A stretch of 13,076 bases of DNA. Origin: UBA5018 sp044375975. Its GTDB lineage: Bacteria > Cyanobacteriota > Cyanobacteriia > PCC-6307 > Cyanobiaceae. The translations under genes and the position numbers were made by a program. The stretch's first letter is position 1. Each line of letters begins with the position of its first letter. Below, in pieces: positions 1 through 7,594 of the stretch. The notes beneath the pieces are model-generated. The model was not told the DNA's origin. It saw only the letters and a program-made list of their open reading frames with translations, and ran no database searches. The stretch covers positions 1 through 13,076 of the forward strand of contig JBILLQ010000085.1 in assembly GCA_044375975.1 (NCBI GenBank), read 5' to 3'.

Positions 1-113
1 AAAACCCCTCCTGGTACTGGACTCTGCTCTGGGGCACCTGACCAATCTGCCATAGATCACCTGTACTACTTTAAGGGCTGGGCGGTGGTGCTGCCAGGGC
101 GTGCGGAGCTTTC

Positions 114-2330
114 TTGCTGATCAGGTTCTTTGATGCCCGCAAGCAGGCATTCCTGGAAAAGATTTATCAATCACCGATTAGCTTTAGCATCACAAGAACA
201 GTCCATGCCTCCGGCCTTCGCAATAGCTGGGCCCAGTTTGTGTCCTATTTCAGTGGCCGCTTAGCGGCCCAAGGTTTCCTGCGGGATCTATTCCCTGAAT
301 CGAGCTATCAGCTCGGTTCCGATGGCTTGCTAAGCAATGCTGATCTTTCTACCGTTCTAGCCTCCATCCAGGTCAATCTCCCAACAGATGCCAGCAGCCA
401 GCTCACCTATTGGAGTTATGCCATCGGGGCAATTGATGCCCACAGTGATCAGTTTGGCCTCACGGCTGCCGCACTCACCGCAACACTGGAAACAGCCCTC
501 GGCAACCGGGCGCCCTTTCTGGCGGCCCTGCGCCAACCCGTGCTTGGCACCGGCGTTAATGATGATCTTTTCATACCTTACGGCAGCACCGGTGGCGCCG
601 GTGGCCACGACAGTCCTGGGCCCATTTATATCAACGGTGGAGCCGGTAACGACACGATCACCAGCGGCAGCGATAACGACCTACTAGAAGGTGGCGCTGG
701 AAACGACGATCTAGATGGCAGACAAGGTAACGATTTACTGTTCGGTGGCGAAGGCAACGATAACCTCTCAGGCGGGTCAGGTGATGACAGCCTCTCAGGC
801 GATGCTGGCAATGACAGCCTCAATGGCGGCTATGGCATCGACACGCTTATCGGTGGTGCTGGTGACGACACCTACATCGTGGACAACACCACTGATGTGA
901 TCACAGAAGCGGAAAATGCTGGTACCGACATCGTGACCTCCAGTGTCAGCTTCTCCCTAGCAGCCATCGCCAATGTTGAGAATCTGACCCTCACCGGCAC
1001 AGGAAATATAAACGGGATGGGCAACAGCTTAAGCAATGTTCTCACCGGTAACACTGGCAATAACAGGCTCGATGGCGGCGCCGGCATCGACACCCTGAGC
1101 GGCGGCGCCGGCAACGACACTTACATCGTGGATAGCACCACTGATGTAATCACAGAAGCGGACAGTGCTGGCATCGATACCGTTGCCTCCAGTGTCAGCT
1201 TCTCGCTGGCAGCCATCGCCAATGTGGAGAATCTGAACCTCACCGGCACTGCAGCCAATGGAACTGGTAACAGTCTGAATAACGTGATTACTGGCAATTC
1301 CGCTGCCAATAATCTCTCTGGCGATGCTGGCAATGACAGCCTCGATGGCGGCGCCGGCATCGACACCCTGAGCGGCGGCGCCGGCAACGACACTTACATC
1401 GTGGATAGCACCACTGATGTAATCACAGAAGCGGACAATGCTGGCAACGACACCGTGGCCTCCAGTGTCAGCTTCTCGCTGGCAGCCATCGCCAATGTGG
1501 AGAATCTGACCCTCACCAACGCTGCAGCCAATGGAACTGGTAACAGTCTGAGCAACGTTCTCACTGGTAACACTAGCAATAACAGGCTCGATGGCGGCGC
1601 CGGCATCGACACGCTGATCGGCGGTTCCGGTAACGACATCTACATCGTGGACAGCACCACTGATGTGATCACAGAAGCGGACAATGGTGGCAACGACACC
1701 GTGGCCTCCAGTGTCAGTTTCTCCCTGACAGCCATTGCTAATGTTGAGAATCTGACCCTCACCGGCAGCGCAAGCATAGACGGCACGGGCAATAGTGCTA
1801 ATAACACACTCACCGGTAACGCTGGTGCAAACATCCTCTCAGGCGGGGATGGCAACGACAGCCTCAATGGCAGCTTCGGTAATGACAGCCTTATCGGTGG
1901 GGCTAGCAATGATAGCCTCAATGGCGGCAGTGGCAATGACATCATTACTGGCGGAACCGGCAATGACACACTTACCGGCGGCAGCGGCTTAGATAAATTC
2001 AACTTCACCACAGCTTTAGATCCCACAAGTATCGATACAATTACAGATTTCAGTATTATCGAGAAAGATATTATTGTGCTAAGCAAGGCCATTTTCGCGG
2101 GATTTGGCGCAACTGGAACTGGTGTCGCCGTTGCTAGTACTCTCATTACCAATGGCAGCACTTTTACCAGCAGCTCCCAGCGCCTGCTCTACGATTACAA
2201 CTCAATCACCTCCACCGGAACTCTTTGGTACGACCCTGACGGCAATGGATCAGCCGCATCCACCCATTTTGCAACTATCCTTGGCAGCGCCACCAGCCTT
2301 ACTGGCAGCAATATCTTCCTTTCCACCTAA
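114..2330 (+). CDS. RTX (hemolysin-type) calcium-binding repeat protein, probably secreted by type I secretion
   Basis: The 738-residue protein has an N-terminal region (about 1-150) that I do not recognise. Glycine/aspartate nonapeptides of the GGxGNDxL type, which bind Ca2+ in beta-rolls, fill about residues 174-250 and 575-625. Between them lie four long repeats with DTYIVD and VENLTLTG blocks. The C-terminus from about 627 (LDKFNF, DTITDF, then a YDPDGNG segment) resembles the C-terminal secretion region of serralysin/RTX proteins, so export by an ABC-type (type I) system outside the window is inferred. No enzymatic domain is visible, and a surface or extracellular structural role is only a guess. 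The start is a TTG with GGAG (105-108) five bases upstream; no in-frame ATG occurs before residue 302, so a truncated front end is possible. By eye the gene is less GC-rich than its neighbours, especially in the last 400 bases. Confidence 0.85.
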   Translation: MLIRFFDARKQAFLEKIYQSPISFSITRTVHASGLRNSWAQFVSYFSGRLAAQGFLRDLFPESSYQLGSDGLLSNADLSTVLASIQVNLPTDASSQLTYWSYAIGAIDAHSDQFGLTAAALTATLETALGNRAPFLAALRQPVLGTGVNDDLFIPYGSTGGAGGHDSPGPIYINGGAGNDTITSGSDNDLLEGGAGNDDLDGRQGNDLLFGGEGNDNLSGGSGDDSLSGDAGNDSLNGGYGIDTLIGGAGDDTYIVDNTTDVITEAENAGTDIVTSSVSFSLAAIANVENLTLTGTGNINGMGNSLSNVLTGNTGNNRLDGGAGIDTLSGGAGNDTYIVDSTTDVITEADSAGIDTVASSVSFSLAAIANVENLNLTGTAANGTGNSLNNVITGNSAANNLSGDAGNDSLDGGAGIDTLSGGAGNDTYIVDSTTDVITEADNAGNDTVASSVSFSLAAIANVENLTLTNAAANGTGNSLSNVLTGNTSNNRLDGGAGIDTLIGGSGNDIYIVDSTTDVITEADNGGNDTVASSVSFSLTAIANVENLTLTGSASIDGTGNSANNTLTGNAGANILSGGDGNDSLNGSFGNDSLIGGASNDSLNGGSGNDIITGGTGNDTLTGGSGLDKFNFTTALDPTSIDTITDFSIIEKDIIVLSKAIFAGFGATGTGVAVASTLITNGSTFTSSSQRLLYDYNSITSTGTLWYDPDGNGSAASTHFATILGSATSLTGSNIFLST
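837..1766 (+). repeat. Four tandem 82-91-residue repeats inside the RTX gene
   Basis: Copies begin with an IDTL block at residues 242, 325, 416 and 498 (bases 837, 1086, 1359 and 1605) and each carries TYIVD, TTDVITEA, SSVSFSL and IANVENL blocks. Copies 2 and 3 are identical over 97 bp (1068-1164 and 1341-1437, offset 273 bp), which points to recent duplication or gene conversion. Spacers between blocks differ in length (83, 91 and 82 residues) because short nonapeptide stretches come and go. Confidence 0.9.
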
Positions 2331-2347
2331 ACGCACTTTACTAAAAA

Positions 2348-2377
2348 TGCCGCCAATTCTTAGCGGCAGAGATTTTT
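2348..2377 (+). terminator. Possible terminator hairpin after the RTX gene
   Basis: TGCCGC (2348-2353) pairs with GCGGCA (2363-2368) around a 9-base loop, followed after four bases by TTTTT (2373-2377). It lies 18 bases after the RTX stop codon. The stem is only six pairs and the T-run is slightly displaced. Confidence 0.4.
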
Positions 2378-2395
2378 GATTCTAGCTGAATCGAC

Positions 2396-2423
2396 AAAAG
2401 AGCCCCCATCGGGTCCCTTTTTT
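2396..2423 (+). terminator. Rho-independent terminator-like hairpin
   Basis: AAAAG (2396-2400) can pair with CTTTT, and CCC with GGG (2411-2413) inside it, with a small internal mismatch; a run of six T (2418-2423) follows. The AAAAG...CTTTTTT form is typical of intrinsic terminators and it sits about 65 bases beyond the RTX stop, so it is probably the main stop for that transcript. Confidence 0.55.
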
Positions 2424-2635
2424 ATGTTCGACCGAATTAATGGCACCGATAATATTAATTACACTTAGCTTGCGCCAATCACTACCGTCTCGGCGCCGGC
2501 GTCTTCCCCGGCATCGGCGTGCCGCCGCTGATTGCTGCGTGCCGGCAACAGCCCAGCCGTCCTAGTGGTCCCGGCCTCCCTGGTGGTGCAGGCCCGCCCC
2601 AGCAGCATGGGGATCATCCCCGCAGCGACCCGCCG
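2424..2635 (+). other. Region between the RTX terminator and osmC-like gene
   Basis: The first 40 bases are AT-rich and contain GATAAT (2448-2453), a possible -10 box without a convincing -35 partner. From about 2465 composition switches abruptly to very GC-rich DNA that continues without intergenic character into the peroxidase gene. The GC-rich part contains a short reading frame described separately. I see no RNA gene or complete protein here. Confidence 0.35.
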
Positions 2636-2639
2636 ATGA
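2532..2639 (+). pseudogene. Possible 3' remnant of a lost gene, its stop overlapping the peroxidase start
   Basis: A 35-codon open stretch preceded by an in-frame TGA (2529-2531) ends in a TGA at 2637-2639, so the ATG of the next gene at 2636 shares the ATGA junction usual in coupled operon genes. The peptide is hydrophobic in its middle (AVLVVPASLVV) with a basic end (ATRR), as in the tail of a real protein. I cannot assign a family. It could equally be a chance frame in GC-rich DNA. Confidence 0.25.
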
Positions 2640-3037
2640 CCACCATGACCTGCCGCTATGAAGGCCAGCTGCGCTGTTTGGCGGTGCATGATTCCTCGGG
2701 CAGCGAGCTGCACACCGACGCCCCGCTCGACAACCAGGGCCGCGGCGAGGCCTTCTCCCCCACCGATCTACTGGCCACCTCCCTGGCCAGCTGCATGCTC
2801 ACGATCATGGGCATCACCGCCGCTCGCCACGGCATCGCCATCGAGGGCACAACAGCCCGGGTGGAAAAAACGATGACCACCAGCGCCCCCCGCCGGGTCG
2901 AAACCCTGGAGGTGTGGGTCAGCCTGCCGGCGGATCTAGATCCACAACAGCGCAGCCTGCTGCGGCGGGCCGGTGAAAACTGCCCCGTGAAACTCTCCCT
3001 GGAAGGGGCGGTGGCGATGGTGCTCCACTGGGAATGA
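2636..3037 (+). CDS. OsmC-family thiol-dependent peroxidase
   Basis: A 133-residue protein, normal for the OsmC/Ohr superfamily. These cytoplasmic homodimers reduce organic or fatty-acid hydroperoxides with a pair of cysteines. Both are present in family context: Cys53 in LATSLASCMLT, preceded by the conserved FSPTDL, and Cys116 in GENCPVKLSL. The subfamily (OsmC, Ohr or YhfA-like) is not certain; the TDAPLDNQGRGEAFSPTDL front resembles small uncharacterised OsmC proteins. I chose ATG 2636 because family similarity starts at MTTMTCRYEG; the frame is open back to at least 2519, but that extension is proline/glycine-rich and unconserved-looking. ATG 2645 is the other option. No clear Shine-Dalgarno is visible; the start overlaps the stop of the upstream remnant. 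A weak inverted repeat (AGGCC 3037-3041, GGCCT 3053-3057) separates it from the converging gene. Confidence 0.9.
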   Translation: MTTMTCRYEGQLRCLAVHDSSGSELHTDAPLDNQGRGEAFSPTDLLATSLASCMLTIMGITAARHGIAIEGTTARVEKTMTTSAPRRVETLEVWVSLPADLDPQQRSLLRRAGENCPVKLSLEGAVAMVLHWE

Positions 3038-3062
3038 GGCCAGGTTTTAGTGGGCCTTACAG

Positions 3063-4568
3063 CTATGCGCCGGCAGCCGGCTGTCGGCGGGGGGGCTGCG
3101 GTTCCAGTTGGCTGGCGACGCCCTTGGCACCGCCGGGGAGGGTGGCCCGAGAGCGGGGGCCGCTCCAGGCGGCCAGGTAGTAGCGGCTGGAGGCATCGAG
3201 CCCCTGCACGCCGGTGAAGTTGGCGTTTTCCACCACCGCGCCGGCGCCGCGGCCGGTAACCAGGTCGCGGCGGCCATCGGCGGCGCGGGGGCTGGCGGTT
3301 TGGCTGCGGCCAAAGAACAGTCGCGCTCCCTCCAGCCTGGCGCACTCCAAGTTCGCCCCGGCCAGGTTGCAGCCGGCCAGCAGGGCGCCGCTGAGGTCGC
3401 TGTGACTGAGGTTGGCGCCACTCAGATCGGCGCAATTGAAATCGACGCCGCGTAGATCGGTGCCGGAAAGATCCACCCCCTTGAGAATAAGATGCAGCTG
3501 AATCACCGGCACGCCAGTTAGCCGATCTTCCTCGTAATTGCCGTTGCCATCGAGGATCGCCCGCCCCAGCCGGTTATCACGCCGCAGCGGTGTGAGCAGG
3601 CGGGCGTGGGAGAGAAAGCGCAGGATGCGAGCCCGGCCGTCTTTATCGATGCTCCCGAAGACCGCCGCCAGCCGACCCTCCGCCAGCATCCGCTCCAGGG
3701 GCCAATCCTCCAACATCCCCTCCTGATCGCTGATCAAATCGGAGATGCCCTGGATGAAGCTGTCGATCGTTTGGGCCTGGGTGATGCGATTTTGTTGGCC
3801 GGTGAGCCGCTGGTCGAGCAGCACCTGCCGCCAGGCGATCGCCAGGGCCACCAGCGCCACCAGAATTTGACCGATGGCGCCGATCACCCCCTCCCCCAGG
3901 GCCCCGATCGCCTCCCAATTGCGCTGGCGATAGAGCTCCAGGTAGGGATCCCACCAGCCCAAAGCCCAGGGCAGGGCCACCAACCCCAGCACCAGTCCCA
4001 AAACCGCCAGCAGCCGCGCCGTGGGTTCTTCATCGAGCCGGGTGCTCACCAGCCGCCAGAGCTCGGGCAGCAGCTGCGCCAGCGCCAGCGCCAGCAACAG
4101 CCCGCCGGCAACCAGGGCCAGGGCCGGCCAGTGGCCCACCAAACCCACCAAAGTGGCGGTGCCCGCCAACAACAGCCGCAGCGCAGCCGAGCGCTGGAGG
4201 CGGCTCAGCAGATGGCTGGGCCGAAACGGCGGCAATGCCATGGGGCCGTCACTGGCGATTGAGTCGCCACTGGCCATGGAGCTGGATGTGGCACCGGCAT
4301 TAAAGCTTGCGGTGACAGCTGTATTGGCGCCTTGCGGATTAGAGACGGTGAAGGCTCCGCTGGGGCCGGAAAGGGCCTGGGGCTCCTGCTCCTCCTCCAG
4401 ATGATCATCCAGCTCCTCCTGGGGCAAAGAATCATGGGGCGGAGCTATCTGCTCCCGGCCGGATTCAGAGCCGGCGGCTTGGCGCCAGCGGCGGCGACCC
4501 CGGTTCCACCAGCGGCCAGCACCGCCACCGGCTGGGGAAGACCCCCTGGGCTCTGGCGTTCTGGTCAT
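3063..4568 (-). CDS. Membrane-anchored pentapeptide-repeat protein
   Basis: The 501-residue protein begins with a polar, disordered-looking, Arg/Gly-rich then acidic region (1-110, with EEELDD-like acidic runs near 51-62). It continues with hydrophobic segments at about 128-145, 148-168, 185-205 and 228-248, then a soluble segment (about 255-355) and a block of pentapeptide repeats at about 362-420 (VDLSG, TDLRG, ADLSG, ANLSH, DLSGA, ANLEC pattern). Pentapeptide repeats fold as a right-handed quadrilateral beta-helix and usually mediate protein contacts; the function of this protein is unknown. Its ATG overlaps the stop of the cation antiporter by 4 bp (ATGA), so the two are co-translated and a role in regulating or assembling that transporter is a reasonable but untested inference. 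The C-terminus after 420 is Gly/Pro/Arg-rich. It converges on the peroxidase gene with 25 bp between. Confidence 0.85.
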   Translation of the reverse strand: MTRTPEPRGSSPAGGGAGRWWNRGRRRWRQAAGSESGREQIAPPHDSLPQEELDDHLEEEQEPQALSGPSGAFTVSNPQGANTAVTASFNAGATSSSMASGDSIASDGPMALPPFRPSHLLSRLQRSAALRLLLAGTATLVGLVGHWPALALVAGGLLLALALAQLLPELWRLVSTRLDEEPTARLLAVLGLVLGLVALPWALGWWDPYLELYRQRNWEAIGALGEGVIGAIGQILVALVALAIAWRQVLLDQRLTGQQNRITQAQTIDSFIQGISDLISDQEGMLEDWPLERMLAEGRLAAVFGSIDKDGRARILRFLSHARLLTPLRRDNRLGRAILDGNGNYEEDRLTGVPVIQLHLILKGVDLSGTDLRGVDFNCADLSGANLSHSDLSGALLAGCNLAGANLECARLEGARLFFGRSQTASPRAADGRRDLVTGRGAGAVVENANFTGVQGLDASSRYYLAAWSGPRSRATLPGGAKGVASQLEPQPPRRQPAAGA

Positions 4569-5755
4569 CCGATCGGAGTGCTCTGGAAGAAGAAACCGGC
4601 CGCCAGGATCACGTAGGCCGCCAGCAGCAGCACCCCCTCCAGCCAGTCGGAGCGGCCATCAAGGCTGGCCAGGTTGCTCACCACCACGGCCGTGGCGATC
4701 GCCACCAGCTCGTAGGGATTGAAGCTCAGATCCAGCGGATGGCCCAGGGCCGGCCCCACCAACACCAGCACCGGCACCACCAAAAGGGCCACCAGCAATG
4801 TGGAGCCCAGCGCCACCGACACCGCCAGGTCCATCTTGTTGCGACGGGCCATGCCCACGGCGGTGATGTATTCCGCCACCCCACCCAGCAGCGGCAACAG
4901 CACCACACCGGTGAACAGGCCACTCAAACCAAAGCCCTCACTCACCGTTTCCACCACACCCACAAACAGTTCCGATTCGTAGGCGATCCCCGCCGTCGCG
5001 CCCAGCAGCACCAGCAACCAGGGCAGCAGCGGCGGGCGGTGGCCATGGCCATCTGGTGCTTCTGCTATTTCAGGCCCGGCTAGCTCTGCCCCAGCTGTCT
5101 GCAGGCCAGCTATCTCCAGCCCGGCTACCCCTGGCGCCTCTGCTGTCTCCGCCGCCACTATCTCCGCCGCTAGATCCAGCTGGGCCACCTCGTATAGGGA
5201 GCGGTGGGTGCGCAGCGAAAACACCAGGGTGAGGCCGTAGACCAGCAGCAGCAGCCAGGCCACGAAGCGCGAGAAGGCGCCAATGCCGGCGGCGCTCTGA
5301 AGCGGGTCGAGACTGGTGAGGCTGGGGATCAGGATCGCCAGCACCGCCAGGGTCATCGCCGAGCCATTCACCCGCGCCACCACCGGCTGGAAGGTCTGCT
5401 CCTGGCGGCCGATGCCGCCCACCAGCATCGAAAGGCCGAGGGCCAGCAGCAGGTTGGCCATCACCGTGCCGGTGATGCTCGCCTTCACTATTCCCACCAG
5501 GCCAGCCCTCAGGGCGGTGAGGGCAATGATCAATTCGGTGGCGTTGCCGAACAGGGCGTTGAGCAGGGCGCCGAGATTCGGCCCCAAGGCAATAGATATC
5601 TCCTCGGTGGCGGTGCTCAACCACACCGCCAGGGGCAGGATCGCCAGCACCGCAGTTAAGAAGACGGCCCCATCGCCCCAGTGGAAATGCTCGGCGGCCG
5701 CCGAGATGGGCACGAAAGCCAGCAGGGCCAGGGCGATCGCTTGGCGACTGTTCAT
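4565..5755 (-). CDS. cax: CaCA-superfamily cation/H+ antiporter (CAX type)
   Basis: A 396-residue polytopic membrane protein of two homologous halves, the layout of Ca2+/H+ exchangers, which expel or sequester Ca2+ (sometimes Mn2+ or Na+) using the proton gradient. Half one has the classic alpha-repeat GNATELIIALTAL (70-82), then KASITGTVMANLLLALG. Half two has GGVAEYITAVGMARRNKMDLAVSVALGS at 291-318. Family members usually read GN-x-AEH there and have a Gln shortly after the GS pair, so the second site is atypical: Asn is Gly292, His is Tyr296, Glu295 is kept. The halves are joined by an acidic loop (about 195-240) with a short repeat and an HGH cluster. I chose ATG 5755 over an upstream in-frame TTG (5833) because the hydrophobic segment starts right after it; no strong Shine-Dalgarno is seen. 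Its stop overlaps the next gene's start. Confidence 0.92.
   Translation of the reverse strand: MNSRQAIALALLAFVPISAAAEHFHWGDGAVFLTAVLAILPLAVWLSTATEEISIALGPNLGALLNALFGNATELIIALTALRAGLVGIVKASITGTVMANLLLALGLSMLVGGIGRQEQTFQPVVARVNGSAMTLAVLAILIPSLTSLDPLQSAAGIGAFSRFVAWLLLLVYGLTLVFSLRTHRSLYEVAQLDLAAEIVAAETAEAPGVAGLEIAGLQTAGAELAGPEIAEAPDGHGHRPPLLPWLLVLLGATAGIAYESELFVGVVETVSEGFGLSGLFTGVVLLPLLGGVAEYITAVGMARRNKMDLAVSVALGSTLLVALLVVPVLVLVGPALGHPLDLSFNPYELVAIATAVVVSNLASLDGRSDWLEGVLLLAAYVILAAGFFFQSTPIG
5066..5125 (-). repeat. Four 15-bp units in the CAX inter-half loop
   Basis: Residues 211-230 read as four five-residue units AGLEI, AGLQT, AGAEL and AGPEI, flanked by similar degenerate AE-rich sequence. They sit in the cytoplasmic or lumenal acidic loop between the two transport halves, where length changes would be tolerated. 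Confidence 0.7.
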
Positions 5756-6027
5756 TGGCGGCGGCGATGGCCCCCAAGGCCTAGCTGTGGCCCCATTGTG
5801 ACCCAGCTGGCAAGTAGTTACGGGGCTGACCAACAGTTACTGGGCTATCAAACAGCCAGCCAGCCAGCCAGCCCAGCGCAGGACTAGGCCCACCCAGGCA
5901 TCGGAACATTGCGGCTTTTGTCACCGCTATCAGCGATATATCCTTAAAGATTTATCTCCTATTACGCAATTTGCAATTGTCTTCTTATCTGTACTATTTT
6001 ATTTCCTGCACCCGGGCACTGCCCTGG
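5756..6027. other. Intergenic region upstream of the cax operon
   Basis: It contains five copies of CAGC in tandem (5853-5872), then an AT-rich stretch (about 5930-6005) that stands out against the GC-rich surroundings and is the best candidate for the promoter of the leftward cax transcript, although I cannot name convincing -35 and -10 boxes. A small perfect inverted repeat, GGGCA (6014-6018) and TGCCC (6020-6024), lies just past the stop of the next gene and has no T-run. Confidence 0.4.
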
Positions 6028-6708
6028 CTAGCTGGCTGGGCTGGCCTCAAGCCAGCCGGCCAGGGATTGCTGGGGCTGCTTGCTGTTGCTGGTGATCTCG
6101 ATGATCCGGCCGATCGCCGCCGGCGATTCGAGGGCATCCAGGCACACCCGGGCCACCAGGCGGCGGGGAATGCTGGCGCTCTCCTGCTGGCCGGGTCCGG
6201 TGAACAACACGCTTTCGCCCTGGCAACGGCTGTCGTCTTCGCTGAGGCCGCCGGGGCGAATCACGGTCCAGTCGAGCTGGCTCTGCTCCAGCCAGCGCTC
6301 GCCCAGCCGTTTCCACACCAGGATCAACCCGAACAGATTTAAGGGGTGCCACCAGCGCCCGGCGCAAAGGGCGCTCACCAGCACCACCCGCCTCAGGCCC
6401 ACAGCCTTGCAGGCCTGGATCTGCTCGCGCACCCCGAAGGCATCCACCTTCAATGGCCCACTCAAATCCACCGATGGGCGGGCGCCGGTGGCGATCACCA
6501 GGGCGTCACAACCGAATAGGGCGGCATGGAGGGCCTCGGTGCAGCTGAAATCCAACCGCACCAACTCGGCCCCCTCCAGCCCGGCGGGGAGCTGGGAGCC
6601 CGGTCGCACCAGGGCCCGCACCGAGTGCCCGCGGCCGAGCGCCTCCTGCACCAGGCGCCAGCCGGTCTTGCCGGAGGCGCCGCTCACCGCAACCCTTGCC
6701 ATGCCCAT
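6028..6708 (-). CDS. NAD(P)-binding atypical SDR-family protein
   Basis: A 226-residue protein with an N-terminal Rossmann fold: strand ARVAVSG then the glycine motif GASGKTG (10-16), matching the GxxGxxG pattern of atypical short-chain dehydrogenases (NAD(P)H-binding, NmrA/Ycf39/Tic62-like group). ALVRPG after the second strand is typical of the arginine that contacts NADP phosphate. Later landmarks are DALVIATGA, RRVVLVSAL and the WTVIRPGGL segment common to this group. There is no clear Tyr-x-x-x-Lys catalytic pair, which is usual here, so it may be a redox sensor or assembly factor rather than an enzyme; the substrate is unknown. The start may be ATG 6708 or 6702. It is followed by the cax operon after a 270-bp gap and so is probably a separate unit. 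Confidence 0.85.
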   Translation of the reverse strand: MGMARVAVSGASGKTGWRLVQEALGRGHSVRALVRPGSQLPAGLEGAELVRLDFSCTEALHAALFGCDALVIATGARPSVDLSGPLKVDAFGVREQIQACKAVGLRRVVLVSALCAGRWWHPLNLFGLILVWKRLGERWLEQSQLDWTVIRPGGLSEDDSRCQGESVLFTGPGQQESASIPRRLVARVCLDALESPAAIGRIIEITSNSKQPQQSLAGWLEASPAS

Positions 6709-6826
6709 CTGTCACTGCGCCCCGAGGCTAGGGAAAACGGGATGGCAGCCAGCCCAGCGCCAGCAGGTATGGGCAAAGGCAAGGTGTCCAAAGCGGGTTG
6801 GCGAATTAAGGGGCAGGGCCACTCAG

Positions 6827-7390
6827 TCAGGTCACCGGGTTCGGTGGTAGCTCATGGAGAGCCAGCACCACTTCGCTTTGCAGCACTAGCAGGGCAACGC
6901 CATCCCGGCCGTCGGTGGGCAGCTCCAGCCGCAGCGGCAGCACTTCGCTGGGCCTGGGCTCCAGGGATTGGGCGTCGAACTGGGCAGAGGCCGCAGGGAT
7001 CTGCTCCTCTGCCAATCGCACCAGCTCCTCGCTGCGGTTCGGCAGAGACCAGGCGCCGCCAAGGCCATCACTGAGCAGCAACGGCCGCCGGTGATCCAGC
7101 GTTTGCCCGGGGGAGCGGCCAGTCAGGCGCAGGCGCCAACCGGCTGGGTAGGCGGGATCTGGCTGCTCGAACAGGTTCAGACCCCAGAGCTGACCCGAGG
7201 CATCGGTGATTGTCCAATGCTGGGGAGCGGTGGCGGCCTGGACGGGAAGCGGCAGCGCCAGCAGGGCCAGCAGGGCCAGCAGGGCCGGGGCCAGCAGAAA
7301 TGCCGCGAAAACTGGCCCCCAGAGGATTTGCCGCAACCGCTGAACAAGAGGGCGGCAAGCCGCTCCAGCCCCTTGAGAAGAAATGCTCAT
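6827..7390 (-). CDS. Exported DUF3122-like protein
   Basis: A 187-residue protein with a positively charged N-terminus, a very hydrophobic Leu/Ala segment (about 23-48) and a possible signal-peptidase site after PVQA (about 52), so probably exported or anchored toward the periplasm or lumen. The mature part has DASGQLWGL, WRLRLTG, a DHRRPLLL segment and a final VVLALHEL strand, which matches my recollection of the cyanobacterial DUF3122 family (DxxGxxW, LRLxGxPG, HPxPL, final hydrophobic strand). Function is unknown. I chose ATG 7390 because GGAGG (complement of 7395-7399) sits four bases before it; the frame is open further back to 7483 but the extension looks non-coding. It is 118 bp from the SDR gene on the same strand, so co-transcription is possible. 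Confidence 0.75.
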   Translation of the reverse strand: MSISSQGAGAACRPLVQRLRQILWGPVFAAFLLAPALLALLALLALPLPVQAATAPQHWTITDASGQLWGLNLFEQPDPAYPAGWRLRLTGRSPGQTLDHRRPLLLSDGLGGAWSLPNRSEELVRLAEEQIPAASAQFDAQSLEPRPSEVLPLRLELPTDGRDGVALLVLQSEVVLALHELPPNPVT

Positions 7391-7594
7391 CACGCCTCCA
7401 GCTACAGACAAGACTCCCCCCTCCGGCGGGAAGGGTGACGCCTTTTCATCCCGCATCATGTCGACGCAGCGATGACCGAACAACTGATTCGAGAGCCGAT
7501 AGTTTTGATGAGGATGAATCGAGAGCTCTAGGGTTTCATCAATGCCGAAAACATGCCGCCTTACCTCTGGAGCCGCAGCGCAGAGCCGGCCAGT

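Noticed and set aside
1..120. Open frames at the left edge, one running to TGA at 118-120 and one ending at TAG 53-55
   Set aside because: Too short and unrecognisable to call the end of an upstream gene.
872..2161. Long minus-strand frames opposite the RTX repeats
   Set aside because: They are antisense mirrors of the nonapeptide repeats, rich in Ser/Pro/Leu, with repeated starts at the same repeat position and no domain.
2656..3435. 259-codon minus-strand frame across the peroxidase and pentapeptide genes
   Set aside because: Arg/Pro/Ser-rich GC artefact overlapping two well-supported genes.
3606..4262. 218-codon plus-strand frame opposite the pentapeptide-repeat gene
   Set aside because: Gln/Pro/His-rich shadow of a GC-rich gene; the minus-strand frame has domains and an operon overlap.
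6039..6057. GGCTGGC/GCCAGCC hairpin as a terminator
   Set aside because: It lies inside the SDR coding end and has no T-run on the minus strand.
6080..6850. 256-codon plus-strand frame opposite the SDR gene
   Set aside because: No domain; the antisense frame has a clear Rossmann motif.
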